DNA of 64,000 nucleotides from JANXLO01 sp038231295 (GCA_038231295.1 JBBRLP010000002.1:103908-167907), one strand, 5' to 3'. Positions 1 through 8,795 are shown, numbered from the stretch's first letter. Notes: generated by a model not told the origin, from the sequence alone. Made by a program: numbers and translations.

Positions 1-1
1 C

Positions 2-184
2 CGTGCGGAATTCGCGGAGCCGCAGTGGCCCGGTCATGCCGGGATGCCGCTCTCGGAGGAACCGCTTTCCGGCGGCAGATTCTTCCTCGCCGAACCAAAA
101 CACGATGCCGCTGTCGGAGCCGCCCTGCTCGCGCTTCATTCCGTTGCGAGCCTCACTGAGACCCTAAAAAACAGCGCGTCGTGA
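2..184 (+). CDS. C-terminal end of an unidentified protein (possibly BadF/BcrA-type sugar kinase)
   Basis: An open frame enters from the left edge and ends at TGA 182-184, giving 60 residues. The tail contains 'FLAEPKHDAAVGAALLAL' followed by a short helix. A 'P.h.aavGAALLAL' ending is common at the C-terminus of BadF/BadG/BcrA/BcrD-type ATPases such as N-acetylglucosamine kinases, so that family is a guess from the last residues only. The start and all catalytic motifs lie outside the window. Codon use looks like that of neighbouring genes and no competing frame is as plausible. Confidence 0.4.
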   Translation, partial: RAEFAEPQWPGHAGMPLSEEPLSGGRFFLAEPKHDAAVGAALLALHSVASLTETLKNSAS

Positions 185-203
185 AAGCTTTTTCACGACG
201 CGC
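174..203 (-). terminator. Rho-independent terminator of rnpB
   Basis: A perfect 13-bp inverted repeat (174-186 with 191-203, 4-nt loop) is followed on the minus strand by a T-rich tract (complement of the A run at about 166-171). It lies just past the 3' end of RNase P RNA and overlaps the stop of the plus-strand gene, so it may also stop that transcript less efficiently. Confidence 0.8.
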
Positions 204-210
204 CGTTCGG

Positions 211-612
211 AAGTTTGCGGGAGGTCTGTAAGCCGGGTTTTGTCTTTGTGTGGTCATCTCTCTACGAAGCCGGTTGCCCGGCTCCTCCTGCGACCTACCC
301 GGAGGGTCCGCGAGCCGCCTCATCCCCTCCTGTCAGGTCTTGCTCCCGATGGGGTTTACCAGGCCGACGTGTCTCCACGCCGCCGGTGCGCTCTTACCGC
401 ACCATTTCACCGTTGCCAGAGAAGCGACCGGCCCGCAGAGCGGGACCATGGCTGTTCTGGCTGTGTCATTTCTGTGGCACTTTCCGTCGAGTTACCCCGC
501 CCGGACGTTATCCGGCATCGTGCCCTGTGGAGCCCGGACTTTCCTCTCCGGCCTGACGAACAGAAGGCAAGCCTCCCGACCGCCACACCGCAGCGACCAC
601 CCGACCTCCCGC
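211..612 (-). ncRNA. rnpB: RNase P RNA (M1 RNA, bacterial type A)
   Basis: This is the catalytic RNA of RNase P, which removes 5' leaders from pre-tRNAs. The minus strand carries the universal RNase P signature 'GAGGAAAGTCCGGGCTCCAC' (complement of about 528-547) near the 5' end. Near the 3' end is 'AAAACCCGGCTTACAGACC' (complement of about 224-242), the conserved partner region of P4 and P1. The ends come from the P1 helix: 603-612 and 217-226 are perfectly complementary over 10 bp. The length of about 400 nt fits type A. A promoter (618-646) and a terminator (174-203) flank it. Protein-like open frames across this region are chance. Confidence 0.96.
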
Positions 613-617
613 TGCTC

Positions 618-646
618 ATTCTACCTCACTCCTCGTTCGGCGTCAA
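618..646 (-). promoter_or_regulatory. rnpB promoter (sigma70-like)
   Basis: On the minus strand TTGACG (641-646) and TAGAAT (618-623) are separated by 17 bp, placing the start at about 611-612, exactly where the P1 helix of RNase P RNA begins. The -35 box overlaps the TGA stop of the acetyltransferase gene (643-645). Confidence 0.75.
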
Positions 647-1425
647 ATCGGCTCGAAACTCTGGTCGGCGGTCATACGGCGGGCCAGGGTGCAGGCGCGG
701 CAGGTCTCGTCCTCACACAGCAGAGCAGAAGCCTGCCCGGTCAGCATCGCTACCGCCATCGAGACGGCCTGCTGCTGCCGCATCAACTGACTCTCCGCAT
801 TCCCGATGTAGCCGGAGCGGAGAATCCGGCTCTGACGCAGCAACGATTCAATGCGCGGAAATCCTGCGCTGCAATCCGGGCTGCCGAGCATCGCCTTCGT
901 CTCCTCCGTGCCTGTCACCACCGTCGCGCTTCGATGCACATACGGGACGTTCGCCCAGACTTCGGCGAGATGCAGCGAGCAGTTGACCGCATGGCCTACG
1001 CCGATGAGCAGTACCCATCCGTTCAGTTGGTGCAAACGGGCCAGAGGGCTATCGGAACCTACGGGATAGTGGAAGGGTGCATTTTGCGTGAGGGCGGCGG
1101 CCTGTGCTCCTACTGCCGTGAAAGAGTAGAGAGGATGATCGCTGCGGAAGGCGTCGGGCTGCTGTAAGACCGTCTCGGCAAAAACGCCCATACGCGGAAC
1201 CGAACCCAGGGAAACGCGCTCGTCAGGGTCCCGATTCTCCGGGGTGAAGGTGGGAACCAGCAGGGTGCCTTCCGAGCCGAGCGCCTCCCGAAACGCCGCC
1301 ACGAGGGTCTGCGCTCCCGCCTCCATCTCTCCGACGGCCCGCATCGAGGCATGAACCAGCGCCACTTTTCCGCCGGTTAGGCCGATGTCGTGCAGGTCTT
1401 CTGTCAGTTGCCGCTGTGTCCACAT
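643..1425 (-). CDS. AAC(3)-family aminoglycoside/antibiotic N-acetyltransferase-like protein
   Basis: A 260-residue member of the Antibiotic_NAT family, whose known members transfer acetyl from acetyl-CoA to the 3-amino group of aminoglycosides; many homologues have other or unknown substrates. Family marks visible: 'VHASMRAVG' (residues 24-32), 'LLVPTFT' (about 55-61) and 'SDHPLYSFTAVG' (about 94-105, the conserved His-Pro-x-x-Ser-Phe segment). The start at ATG 1425 gives the normal family N-terminus ('MWTQRQL'); the frame is open further upstream but overlaps the preceding gene. It lies 13 bp after the phosphatase-superfamily gene, so the two are probably co-transcribed. Actual drug resistance is not implied by sequence alone. 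Confidence 0.85.
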   Translation of the reverse strand: MWTQRQLTEDLHDIGLTGGKVALVHASMRAVGEMEAGAQTLVAAFREALGSEGTLLVPTFTPENRDPDERVSLGSVPRMGVFAETVLQQPDAFRSDHPLYSFTAVGAQAAALTQNAPFHYPVGSDSPLARLHQLNGWVLLIGVGHAVNCSLHLAEVWANVPYVHRSATVVTGTEETKAMLGSPDCSAGFPRIESLLRQSRILRSGYIGNAESQLMRQQQAVSMAVAMLTGQASALLCEDETCRACTLARRMTADQSFEPI

Positions 1426-1438
1426 CTTTGTTTCTCGC

Positions 1439-2914
1439 TTACAGGTAGCCCAGGTCTTCGAGGCGGCGGGCAAGTTCGGCCTCTTCCTCCGCCGTGTAAG
1501 CGTCGTCTGGATGGGGAGCAGGAGCCGAGCCGATTCGGTTCCGGCCCATGCCGGGGGGAGGAGTGATGCCAAAGGTGGTCAATACGGTCGGGGCTACGTC
1601 ATAAAGGGACAGTCCCTCCTGCGCCTGCCCGTCACCGAAAGCGTCCGGCCCCGCGTTTGCCATCAGGAAAATGCCGTGCTGCGCGTGGTTCGCATCGTCC
1701 GGGCCGGTGTCGTTATCATGCGTCCAGACGGAGGGATTGCCCACCGTTCCGACAGAGCGCCAGTGCAGATCGCCAAAATAGACGATGAGGTCGGGCGAGA
1801 CATTGCGGCAGGCCGTATAAGTCTCTTCGGGACGAAAGACCTTGCTGCCGATGGGAGCGCCGTATTCATCGCCGAGCGCTTCGAGTTTCGCAGTCAGTGC
1901 GGCTTTGAGCGCTTCCACTTCCTCCGAGGCGACGATGCCGTTAGGCTCCCGGCCCTGAATGTTGAGGAAGAGGCGACCGTAATAGCCGCCGTCCCCCCAG
2001 GCGCGTGTCTTCGTCCAGTCCACCAGCGCAGGGCTGAACTTCGTTACGCCGTCTACAGGGGCTTTGAGGACGAGATAACCCTCCTGGATCAGCCACTGAT
2101 TGAAGCAGATACCGCCATCCATCCGCTTCGCCCCGTGATCGGAGACGATGAGCAGGCGCGTGTCCGGTTCCAGCACGGCGAGAAACTCCCCGATCTCTTT
2201 GTCCAGCGCGATATAGTAGTCCCGAATAGCGTGTTCGAGGGGATGCCCTGGTACATATTTCGGATGCTGCGGGTCGAAGTATTTCCAGAATGCGTGATGA
2301 ATGCGATCCGGCCCCATCTCGACCATCATAAAGAAGTCCCAGACTTTTGTCGTCGCAAGGTGGCGGGCGAGCGCGAATCGCTGCCGCGTCATGGCATAGA
2401 TGTCGGCGAGCAGTCGCTCTTTGTCTTCCGTACGAAATTCACGGGTATCGAAAAGGTAGTCTCCGACCACCTCTCGGATTTCGTTTTTGAGACTGTCGGG
2501 ATAGGTGTAGGAACTGTCGGTATCGGGTGCGAGGAAATCGCCGATAAGCAGGCCATGAAGCGGCTTCGGCGGATAAGTGAGAGGAACCCCCAGCACGATG
2601 GACTCCTTGCCGTTCTCCCCGAGAACCTCCCAGAGCGTAGGCTCCTGCACCAGTTTGCTGCTGGCGAACTGCAAGGCATCGTAACTGTGATCGCGCCGAT
2701 TGCGAAACCCGTAGATTCCGAGTGTGCCGGGGTCTTTGCCCGTCATCATACACATCCACGCGGGAACGGTGATGGGGGGAATCGTACTCTCCAGTTTGCC
2801 CCAGACGCCGCGCTGCATCACCGCTCGCAGGTTGGGCAGTAGATCGGCCCAGAGTTCAAAAACCAGTTCCGGGGCGGCGCAGTCCAGCCCGATAATACAC
2901 ACCTTTTGCGGCAT
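1439..2914 (-). CDS. Alkaline-phosphatase-superfamily phosphodiesterase/nucleotide pyrophosphatase
   Basis: A 491-residue metal-dependent hydrolase of the type I phosphodiesterase/nucleotide pyrophosphatase (AP superfamily) group. Metal-binding and nucleophile motifs are in place: N-terminal 'IIGLDCAAPE' (Asp11), the nucleophile in 'IPPITVPAWMCM' (Thr49), 'GPDRIHHAFW' (about 201-210) and 'VSDHGAKRMDGG' (about 257-268). There is no signal peptide, so it is predicted cytoplasmic. Such proteins cleave phosphate mono- or diesters, but the substrate cannot be told from sequence. The downstream acetyltransferase follows after 13 bp. ATG 2914 is the natural start because the AP fold begins at once. 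Confidence 0.88.
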   Translation of the reverse strand: MPQKVCIIGLDCAAPELVFELWADLLPNLRAVMQRGVWGKLESTIPPITVPAWMCMMTGKDPGTLGIYGFRNRRDHSYDALQFASSKLVQEPTLWEVLGENGKESIVLGVPLTYPPKPLHGLLIGDFLAPDTDSSYTYPDSLKNEIREVVGDYLFDTREFRTEDKERLLADIYAMTRQRFALARHLATTKVWDFFMMVEMGPDRIHHAFWKYFDPQHPKYVPGHPLEHAIRDYYIALDKEIGEFLAVLEPDTRLLIVSDHGAKRMDGGICFNQWLIQEGYLVLKAPVDGVTKFSPALVDWTKTRAWGDGGYYGRLFLNIQGREPNGIVASEEVEALKAALTAKLEALGDEYGAPIGSKVFRPEETYTACRNVSPDLIVYFGDLHWRSVGTVGNPSVWTHDNDTGPDDANHAQHGIFLMANAGPDAFGDGQAQEGLSLYDVAPTVLTTFGITPPPGMGRNRIGSAPAPHPDDAYTAEEEAELARRLEDLGYL

Positions 2915-3404
2915 CGTTCATCCTTCGTTGCGGTTCGATGAAACTTCTTTCCACGTCCCTCCTCCTGACTCCTTCCTCAGTCTATAGGGCTGCCAACAGG
3001 GGTCGTTGGCTCGCAATTCCTGCTGACATTTTTACATTGACTGCGTAGAGTGGAAACGGAAGCGATGAGAGGCGGTATCGGGCGACATCATAGTCTCTCC
3101 GTTTCATCCGTTAAATCCGAGTGCAGACAATAAGGACTTGCAGACACACCGAAAGCAAGGCAGATTGCGTGGCCGCTTGCGGACACTTGGACGAGGGCCG
3201 TCAGCCCCGGAATTCATTCCAAAGGGATCCCAGGTCTTTTTCGCACCAACAAAATGTTCCAACCCGATTCAAGGCGGAAGCCGGGCCATCATCACGGATG
3301 TAGACTCCGCGTCTGGCGAAACCCTGATGTTTTGCTGGCGCAGCCAAATCTACCCTGCAAGGTTTCGCCGCATGAGCGGCGGAGCGGAGACACTGAGGAG
3401 TGTA
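2915..3404. other. Divergent intergenic region with small dyads
   Basis: 490 bp between the minus-strand hydrolase and the plus-strand catalase. The catalase frame stays open through part of it, but the residues do not resemble a catalase N-terminus and are not annotated. Two dyads are visible: GCCAAC/GTTGGC (2992-2997 and 3005-3010), near where the hydrolase promoter should lie, and GGCGAAACC/GGTTTCGCC (3315-3323 and 3361-3369) in the catalase leader. I see no convincing consensus promoter and no known riboswitch. Confidence 0.5.
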
Positions 3405-5582
3405 ATGAAAAAAGATTCCGTACAGACAAATCCGTCTGCACCCACTGTTACAGAGAAAGACAGGGATCTCGCCGGTGCGACCGTGAACGATTTGCAGCCT
3501 CTGACCACAAACGTAGGCCAGCCTATCAGCACCGACCAGAACTCACTCCGGGCAGGAGTACGCGGCCCAACACTGCTGGAAGACTATGTTTTGCGGGAAA
3601 AACTTCAACATTTCGACCATGAGCGCATACCAGAACGCATCGTCCATGCGCGAGGTGCGGCCGCACACGGTTTTTTTCAGGTCTATGAGCCGCTCACGGA
3701 ACTGTCGAAGGCAAACGTGTTTTCCGATCCGTCGGTCACAACGCCCGTGTTTGTCCGGTTCTCAACGGTCGCCGGTTCGCGGGGTTCTGCAGATACGGCC
3801 CGTGATGTACGCGGGTTTGCCGTCAAAATGTACACACAGGAAGGCAACTGGGATCTGGTTGGCAACAACATTCCCGTCTTCTTCATTCAGGACGCCATCA
3901 AGTTTCCTGACCTCATTCATGCGGTCAAGCCAGAACCGAATAATGAGATTCCGCAGGCGGCGTCCGCCCACGATACCTTCTACGATTTCATCTCTCTGAC
4001 GCCTGAGTCCATGCACATGGTAATGTGGGTGATGAGCGACCGCAGTCTGCCGCGTAGTTTCGCCACGATGGAGGGGTTCGGTGTGCATACCTTCCGGCTC
4101 GTGAATGCGGAGGGGAAATCCACCTTCGTCAAGTTCCACTGGAAGCCGATTCTTGGCGTTCATTCGTTAGTGTGGGATGAGGCGCAGCAGATTGCAGGGA
4201 AAGACCCTGACTTCCACCGCCGCGATATGTGGGAGTCCATCGAAAAGGGCAATTTCCTTGAATGGGAACTCGGCATTCAGACGCTTCCGGAGGAAGACGA
4301 GCAGAAATTCGACTTCGATATTCTCGACGCCACAAAGCTCTGGCCGGAAGAACTGCTGCCGGTTCGCCGCATTGGGAAGATGACCCTCAATCGGAATCCT
4401 GACAACTTCTTTGCCGAAACCGAACAGGTCGCCTTCAACACGACCAACATCGTTCCCGGCATAGATTTCAGTAATGACCCGCTGCTTCAGGGGCGTAACT
4501 TCTCCTATCTGGATACGCAGCTCAGTCGGCTTGGCACACCGAACTTTACCGAACTGCCCATCAATCGGCCGGTTTGTCCCTTCGCCAACAATCAGCGAGA
4601 CGCGCATATGCGGCATACCATCAACAAAGGGCGGGTTTCGTATTCTCCCGCCTCGCTGGACGGTCATTCCCCCGATGAGGCAACCCCCGAACGAGGCGGA
4701 TTTGTCAGTTATCCCGAGCAGGTAGATGGCCCCAAAGTGCGTGTCCGCAGCGAAAGTTTCGGCGACCACTACGGTCAGGCACGTCTCTTCTGGAACAGCA
4801 TGACCGCCCCCGAAAAAGAGCATATCGTCAAAGCGCTTCAATTTGAACTCAGCAAAGTAGATACGCGACAGGTGCGGCAGCGAATGCTGGGGCATCTGGA
4901 GCAGATCAATCCGGTAATGGCGGCGCAGATAGGCGCGGCGCTGGGGGAAACTGTCGGTGGGAAAGGGGCGGAGGCGAAGCCCGGAGGAACCGCAGACTCG
5001 GTAGCAGAGACACAGACACTCGCCACGGCGACTTCTCCAACGACGGCTTCCGGCGGTGTCCAGAAATCACAGGCGTTGAGTATGGACGGGCAGCCTTCGC
5101 TTCCAAAGGGCCGCAAAGTCGCTATCCTGGTGGAGGCAGGCGTGGATGGAGCGCAGGTCGAGGCTATGCAGAACGCCCTCAAAGCGGCAGGAGCCGACAG
5201 TGACCTCATCGGCCCGCATCTCGGAACACTCAAAGGCAACGGTGGGATGAGCCTCAACGTGCTAAAGACCTATGCAAACAGCACTCCTGCCACCTACGAT
5301 GCGGTCTATGTACCGGGCGGAAAGAGCGTAGAAGTCTTGAAGGCGAAAGGCGATGCGCTAGTTTTCGTAGCACAGACCTACAAGCATGGGAAAGCGATCG
5401 CTGCAACGGGCGAGGGAGTGCAGTTGTTGACGGCAGCCCTGCCGGAAGGAGCGGCTATCAACCAGATGGGCATCGTCGCCGAGCAAAAGAACGGGGACGT
5501 TGCCGTGTTCTTCTCGCAGTTTCTGGAGGCGATTAGCCGTCGTCACTGGGGCCGACCTGCCCTCGACCGCCTCGCCGCATAA
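3405..5582 (+). CDS. katE: Catalase HPII-type, large clade-2 catalase with C-terminal DJ-1/GATase-like domain
   Basis: A 725-residue haem catalase that dismutates hydrogen peroxide to water and oxygen. Catalytic His81 lies in 'RIPERIVHARG', the distal Asn154 in 'DLVGNNIPVFF', and the proximal haem-ligand Tyr368 in 'RNFSYLDTQLSRLG'. After the core and helical region comes a low-complexity linker (about 520-570) and a flavodoxin/DJ-1-like domain beginning 'KGRKVAILVEAGVDGAQ'. This layout and length match the large-subunit (E. coli HPII, 753 aa) clade. The start at ATG 3405 has GAGGAG about 6 nt upstream; the 89 extra residues available upstream look non-coding. It is followed by a strong terminator (5608-5641), so it is monocistronic. 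Confidence 0.95.
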   Translation: MKKDSVQTNPSAPTVTEKDRDLAGATVNDLQPLTTNVGQPISTDQNSLRAGVRGPTLLEDYVLREKLQHFDHERIPERIVHARGAAAHGFFQVYEPLTELSKANVFSDPSVTTPVFVRFSTVAGSRGSADTARDVRGFAVKMYTQEGNWDLVGNNIPVFFIQDAIKFPDLIHAVKPEPNNEIPQAASAHDTFYDFISLTPESMHMVMWVMSDRSLPRSFATMEGFGVHTFRLVNAEGKSTFVKFHWKPILGVHSLVWDEAQQIAGKDPDFHRRDMWESIEKGNFLEWELGIQTLPEEDEQKFDFDILDATKLWPEELLPVRRIGKMTLNRNPDNFFAETEQVAFNTTNIVPGIDFSNDPLLQGRNFSYLDTQLSRLGTPNFTELPINRPVCPFANNQRDAHMRHTINKGRVSYSPASLDGHSPDEATPERGGFVSYPEQVDGPKVRVRSESFGDHYGQARLFWNSMTAPEKEHIVKALQFELSKVDTRQVRQRMLGHLEQINPVMAAQIGAALGETVGGKGAEAKPGGTADSVAETQTLATATSPTTASGGVQKSQALSMDGQPSLPKGRKVAILVEAGVDGAQVEAMQNALKAAGADSDLIGPHLGTLKGNGGMSLNVLKTYANSTPATYDAVYVPGGKSVEVLKAKGDALVFVAQTYKHGKAIAATGEGVQLLTAALPEGAAINQMGIVAEQKNGDVAVFFSQFLEAISRRHWGRPALDRLAA

Positions 5583-5607
5583 CGGCGCTTCGGATGTTCT
5601 GTGCAGA

Positions 5608-5641
5608 GCCGCCTTCGCAGTCCGCGAAGGCGGCATTTTTT
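5608..5641 (+). terminator. Rho-independent terminator of katE
   Basis: Perfect 11-bp GC-rich stem (5608-5618 with 5624-5634), 5-nt loop, then A followed by a run of T. Confidence 0.9.
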
Positions 5642-5670
5642 GAGTTCAAGGGAACAGACGTGGAAAACTC

Positions 5671-5702
5671 TTTCGAGTATGGATAGGGTAAGATACTCGA
5701 AA
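5671..5702. promoter_or_regulatory. Operator-like dyad upstream of the exporter operon
   Basis: TTTCGAGTAT (5671-5680) and ATACTCGAAA (5693-5702) form a perfect 10-bp inverted repeat with a 12-bp spacer, 77 bp before the adaptor start. No T tract follows, so a binding site for a dimeric regulator is more likely than a terminator. The regulator is unknown. Confidence 0.4.
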
Positions 5703-5778
5703 CCTCCCGTCCTGTGCCTTCGTAATCGTTGCGGGCGTGTTCGGACAGGACGTGTCGTAGAGAGGGTTGGAAACACTT

Positions 5779-7527
5779 ATGGGAAAGAAGGTTCTCCTGG
5801 GCTGTTGCCTGCCACTGCTGGTGGTCGGTATCATCGCCTGGTTCAGCGCGAAATCTCTGCTGAAAGCGCAGCCGGAAGAGAAGCGCAGTGAGCGCGTGGC
5901 GCGGGGAGATGTCGAGATCAAGGTCGTCGAGAACGGCGTGATCGAGCCACTGAAAAAAGTGGAGGTCAAGTCGAAAGTCGGTGGACGTATCTCGAAGCTG
6001 CTCGTAGATGAGGGAATGACCGTCCAGGCAGGGCAGCCGCTTGCCACAATAGACCCCCAGGAGATCAACAGTCAGGTCGCCGCCCTGCGGGCGCAACTTG
6101 CTGGCACCCAGGCGCGGCTTGCCTCCGCCCGCAAAAATGCGAACTACCAGCAGACCCAGACCACGACGAACATCGATTCGGTGCTGGAGAATGTGCGGAG
6201 CGCGAAGGCGCGGCTGGAGAGTGCGGAAGCCGAAGCGCAGGTACAGCCCAAACTCACCGGCCAGAGTATTCAGATCGCACAGGCGAATCTCGAAGCGGCG
6301 AAGTCTAACCTCCAGGCTCTCCTCGACAATCAGGCCCTCATGGCCGAATCGACTCATCCCAACGCGGTAGTTAACGCGGAGGCCGCCTACGATCAGGCAA
6401 AGGCCCAGGCCGACAATGCCGCCCGCAATCTTACCCGCCAGAAGCTGCTCCTCGCGAAGGGGTTTGTCGCTCAGCAGGCAGTTGATACGGCGGAGACAGA
6501 TACCGGAATCGCCCTCTCCCATATGCGCGAAGTCAAAGATCGCCTTGACCGTATGGAGAAGACCAACCGGCTGGAAGAGAACAATCTGCGGAATCAGATC
6601 GCGAGTTCCAAAAGCCAGGTGCATCAGTTGGAAGTCGCACTGGAAGAGGCGCGAACGAACATCCTGCCTCTGACGAAACAGCGCGACCTGGACGCCGCCA
6701 GGGCCGCCTACAAGCAGGCGCAGGCGCAGCTTGCCGCTGCACACTCCGGCAGAACGCAGGATGCCATGCGCGGAGACGACATCAAAGCGGCGGAAGCGGA
6801 GGTCAGTCAGATACAGAACCAACTTAACGAGAATCTGGTGCATCAGAACGACACCACGCTTCGGGCGGCGATGACCGGCGTCGTGACGAAACGGTACGTA
6901 GAAGAGGGCGAACTCATCACGTCCGCCATCGGTTCCTTCTCCTCCGGCACTCCGGTCTTCCAGATTTCGGACCTCGGCACGATGCTGATAAAGATCAACA
7001 TCAATGAAGTGGATATTCCCCGCGTCAAACTTGGGCTGCTGACAGAAGTCTCGCTGGACTCCGCGAAGGGAACGGTTTTTCCAGCGGTCGTCCGCAAAGT
7101 CGCGACCTCTGCGCTCTCCAACGAGACGGCAGGGCAGAGCAGTGGCAACAGTCAAGGTGTCATCCGCTTCCCGGTGGAGATTCGTGTCAGCCAGACGGAC
7201 AAGCGCCTCAAACCGGGAATGAGCGCCCGTTGCGCCATCATTGTTGGGCGGCGCAAGAACGTCCTGCGCCTGCCGATCAACTGTGTCCAGACGACCGGGC
7301 CAAAGTCTGTCGTGCAGCTTGTGACCACCTCGACGAAAGACGGCAAGAAAGTCGAAACTGCCACGGCCCGGGAAGTCACGCTCGGACTGCGCGGCGACGA
7401 CTTTGTGGAGATTCTCTCCGGTCTCAAAGAGAACGACCGGGTGCGGCCCAACTCGTTCTCCGGCCCGCCGCGTAAAACCATTGACATCATGGCGGGCGGC
7501 GACAATCGCCAGCAGAACAACAACTAA
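5779..7527 (+). CDS. Periplasmic adaptor (membrane fusion) protein of a MacAB/HlyD-type exporter
   Basis: A 582-residue membrane-fusion protein that would link an inner-membrane ABC permease to an outer-membrane channel. Residues about 4-24 ('LLGCCLPLLVVGIIAWF') form a single membrane anchor. A biotinyl-lipoyl half-motif follows ('VGGRISKLLVDEGMTVQAGQ'), then a long alanine/glutamine-rich coiled-coil hairpin (about residues 95-345), the second lipoyl half ('AAMTGVVTKRYVEEGELI') and the beta-barrel/membrane-proximal region. The ATG at 5779 has GAGAGGG upstream; a TTG four codons earlier is possible but weaker. The permease follows after 20 bp, so the two form an operon. The hairpin is longer than in E. 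coli MacA (371 aa). The cargo is unknown. Confidence 0.88.
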   Translation: MGKKVLLGCCLPLLVVGIIAWFSAKSLLKAQPEEKRSERVARGDVEIKVVENGVIEPLKKVEVKSKVGGRISKLLVDEGMTVQAGQPLATIDPQEINSQVAALRAQLAGTQARLASARKNANYQQTQTTTNIDSVLENVRSAKARLESAEAEAQVQPKLTGQSIQIAQANLEAAKSNLQALLDNQALMAESTHPNAVVNAEAAYDQAKAQADNAARNLTRQKLLLAKGFVAQQAVDTAETDTGIALSHMREVKDRLDRMEKTNRLEENNLRNQIASSKSQVHQLEVALEEARTNILPLTKQRDLDAARAAYKQAQAQLAAAHSGRTQDAMRGDDIKAAEAEVSQIQNQLNENLVHQNDTTLRAAMTGVVTKRYVEEGELITSAIGSFSSGTPVFQISDLGTMLIKININEVDIPRVKLGLLTEVSLDSAKGTVFPAVVRKVATSALSNETAGQSSGNSQGVIRFPVEIRVSQTDKRLKPGMSARCAIIVGRRKNVLRLPINCVQTTGPKSVVQLVTTSTKDGKKVETATAREVTLGLRGDDFVEILSGLKENDRVRPNSFSGPPRKTIDIMAGGDNRQQNNN

Positions 7528-7547
7528 ATCCGTTCAAATCGAGGCTC

Positions 7548-8795
7548 ATGAACTTCTTTCGCTCCATTCAGACCGCGCTCTCCAACCTGCTGGCGAACAA
7601 ACTGCGCTCCTTCCTCACCATGCTCGGCGTCATTATCGGCGTCAGTTCCGTCATCATCATGGTGGCGATAGTGGAAGGCGCGTCGGCTCGTGTCACGGAT
7701 GAGTTCAAGCGTCTTGGCTCCAGCCTGATTATCATCTACTATGAGCCGGACTGGCGCGATAACCACAAGACGACACGCCGCATCGAGAGCATGACAATGG
7801 CCGACATCCAGGCAATCCACGATGAATGTGACCTCATTCAGGATGTCTCGGCAGAAATGCCCCTCGGCAGCGATGTGAAAGTCCGCTCGAACGACCATGA
7901 GGTGAAAGTTACTGGCAACGCCGTCATGCCTGCCTATGAGCGGCTGCGGAACGTCTCCGTAGCGCATGGCCGCTTCCTCTCCAATGAGGATATGGATACC
8001 TGGGCGAAAGTCTGTGTGATCGGCCCGAAAGTCGCGACGGAGTTATTCAAAGAGGAAGAACCGCTCGGCAAGACGATTCAGTATCAGAACCTGAGTCTCA
8101 CGGTGGTGGGCGTGCTTACGTCGAAGGGTCGTTCGCTGGAGGGTGATGCCGACAAAACGGTCTATATCCCACTGACGACGGCACAGAAGCGCACGATGGG
8201 TACGCAGAGCGTAGGAGTTGTCTTTGCGGAGGCTAAGAACTCGAAGAAGATAGATCAGGCAATGGATCAGGTCTGGCAGTTGCTCATGCGCCGCTATGAC
8301 AATCTGCCCGGCTTCCATGTGGATAGTCAGGAAAACATCCTTAACAGCATCAACCGTATCCTGTCCATCTTTGCCATCATGCTCAGCTCTATCGCCGGGC
8401 TGGCCCTTCTGGTGGGTGGCATCGGCATCATGAATATCATGCTCGTCTCCGTAACGGAACGCACTCGCGAGATCGGCGTTCGCAAGGCAGTTGGCGCAAA
8501 ACGTCGAGACATTCTGATGCAGTTTCTGATTGAATCCGCGACCGTCTCCGGCCTCGGTGGGCTGTTAGGCATCGCTCTCGGCGCGGGAACCGCGTATGGA
8601 ATTGGCTTCATCACGCAATTCATCCCAGCGATGGTGGACCCCCAGACAGGGGCAAAAGGTTTGAACATCTACCTCCCTGTCAGCGTCTCTCTCGGAGCGT
8701 TCGCCTTTTCCGCCTTCGTCGGTATCTTCTTTGGCATCTATCCTGCCATCCGCGCCTCCCGCCTCGACCCCATCCAGGCCCTCCGTCACGAATAG
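7548..8795 (+). CDS. MacB/FtsX-type ABC transporter permease
   Basis: A 415-residue type VII ABC permease. It has one TM helix near the N-terminus ('SFLTMLGVIIGVSSVIIMVAI'), a large extracytoplasmic MacB-PCD domain (about 45-270), then three TM helices, with the conserved FtsX stretch 'GGIGIMNIMLVSVTERTREI' and 'GVRKAVGAKRRDI' before TM3. It ends in the usual 'YPAIRASRLDPIQALRHE'. This is the permease half only: no nucleotide-binding domain is fused or encoded next to it, although MacB-type transporters need one. With the adaptor at 5779-7527 it would form an export or mechanotransmission machine for a peptide, drug or lipoprotein; the substrate cannot be inferred. Confidence 0.92.
   Translation: MNFFRSIQTALSNLLANKLRSFLTMLGVIIGVSSVIIMVAIVEGASARVTDEFKRLGSSLIIIYYEPDWRDNHKTTRRIESMTMADIQAIHDECDLIQDVSAEMPLGSDVKVRSNDHEVKVTGNAVMPAYERLRNVSVAHGRFLSNEDMDTWAKVCVIGPKVATELFKEEEPLGKTIQYQNLSLTVVGVLTSKGRSLEGDADKTVYIPLTTAQKRTMGTQSVGVVFAEAKNSKKIDQAMDQVWQLLMRRYDNLPGFHVDSQENILNSINRILSIFAIMLSSIAGLALLVGGIGIMNIMLVSVTERTREIGVRKAVGAKRRDILMQFLIESATVSGLGGLLGIALGAGTAYGIGFITQFIPAMVDPQTGAKGLNIYLPVSVSLGAFAFSAFVGIFFGIYPAIRASRLDPIQALRHE

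Noticed and set aside
215..1167. Plus-strand protein frames over 215-1167
   Set aside because: They overlap RNase P RNA and lie antisense to a clear acetyltransferase gene; no family resemblance.
1385..2842. 485-codon plus-strand frame over the phosphatase-superfamily gene
   Set aside because: The minus-strand product has all AP-superfamily metal motifs; this frame has none.
3138..3404. N-terminal extension of the catalase by 89 residues
   Set aside because: The residues do not resemble any catalase N-terminus, and ATG 3405 has a strong ribosome-binding site.
5533..7155. 540-codon minus-strand frame over the adaptor gene
   Set aside because: Antisense shadow of a well-supported membrane-fusion protein; it crosses the katE terminator.
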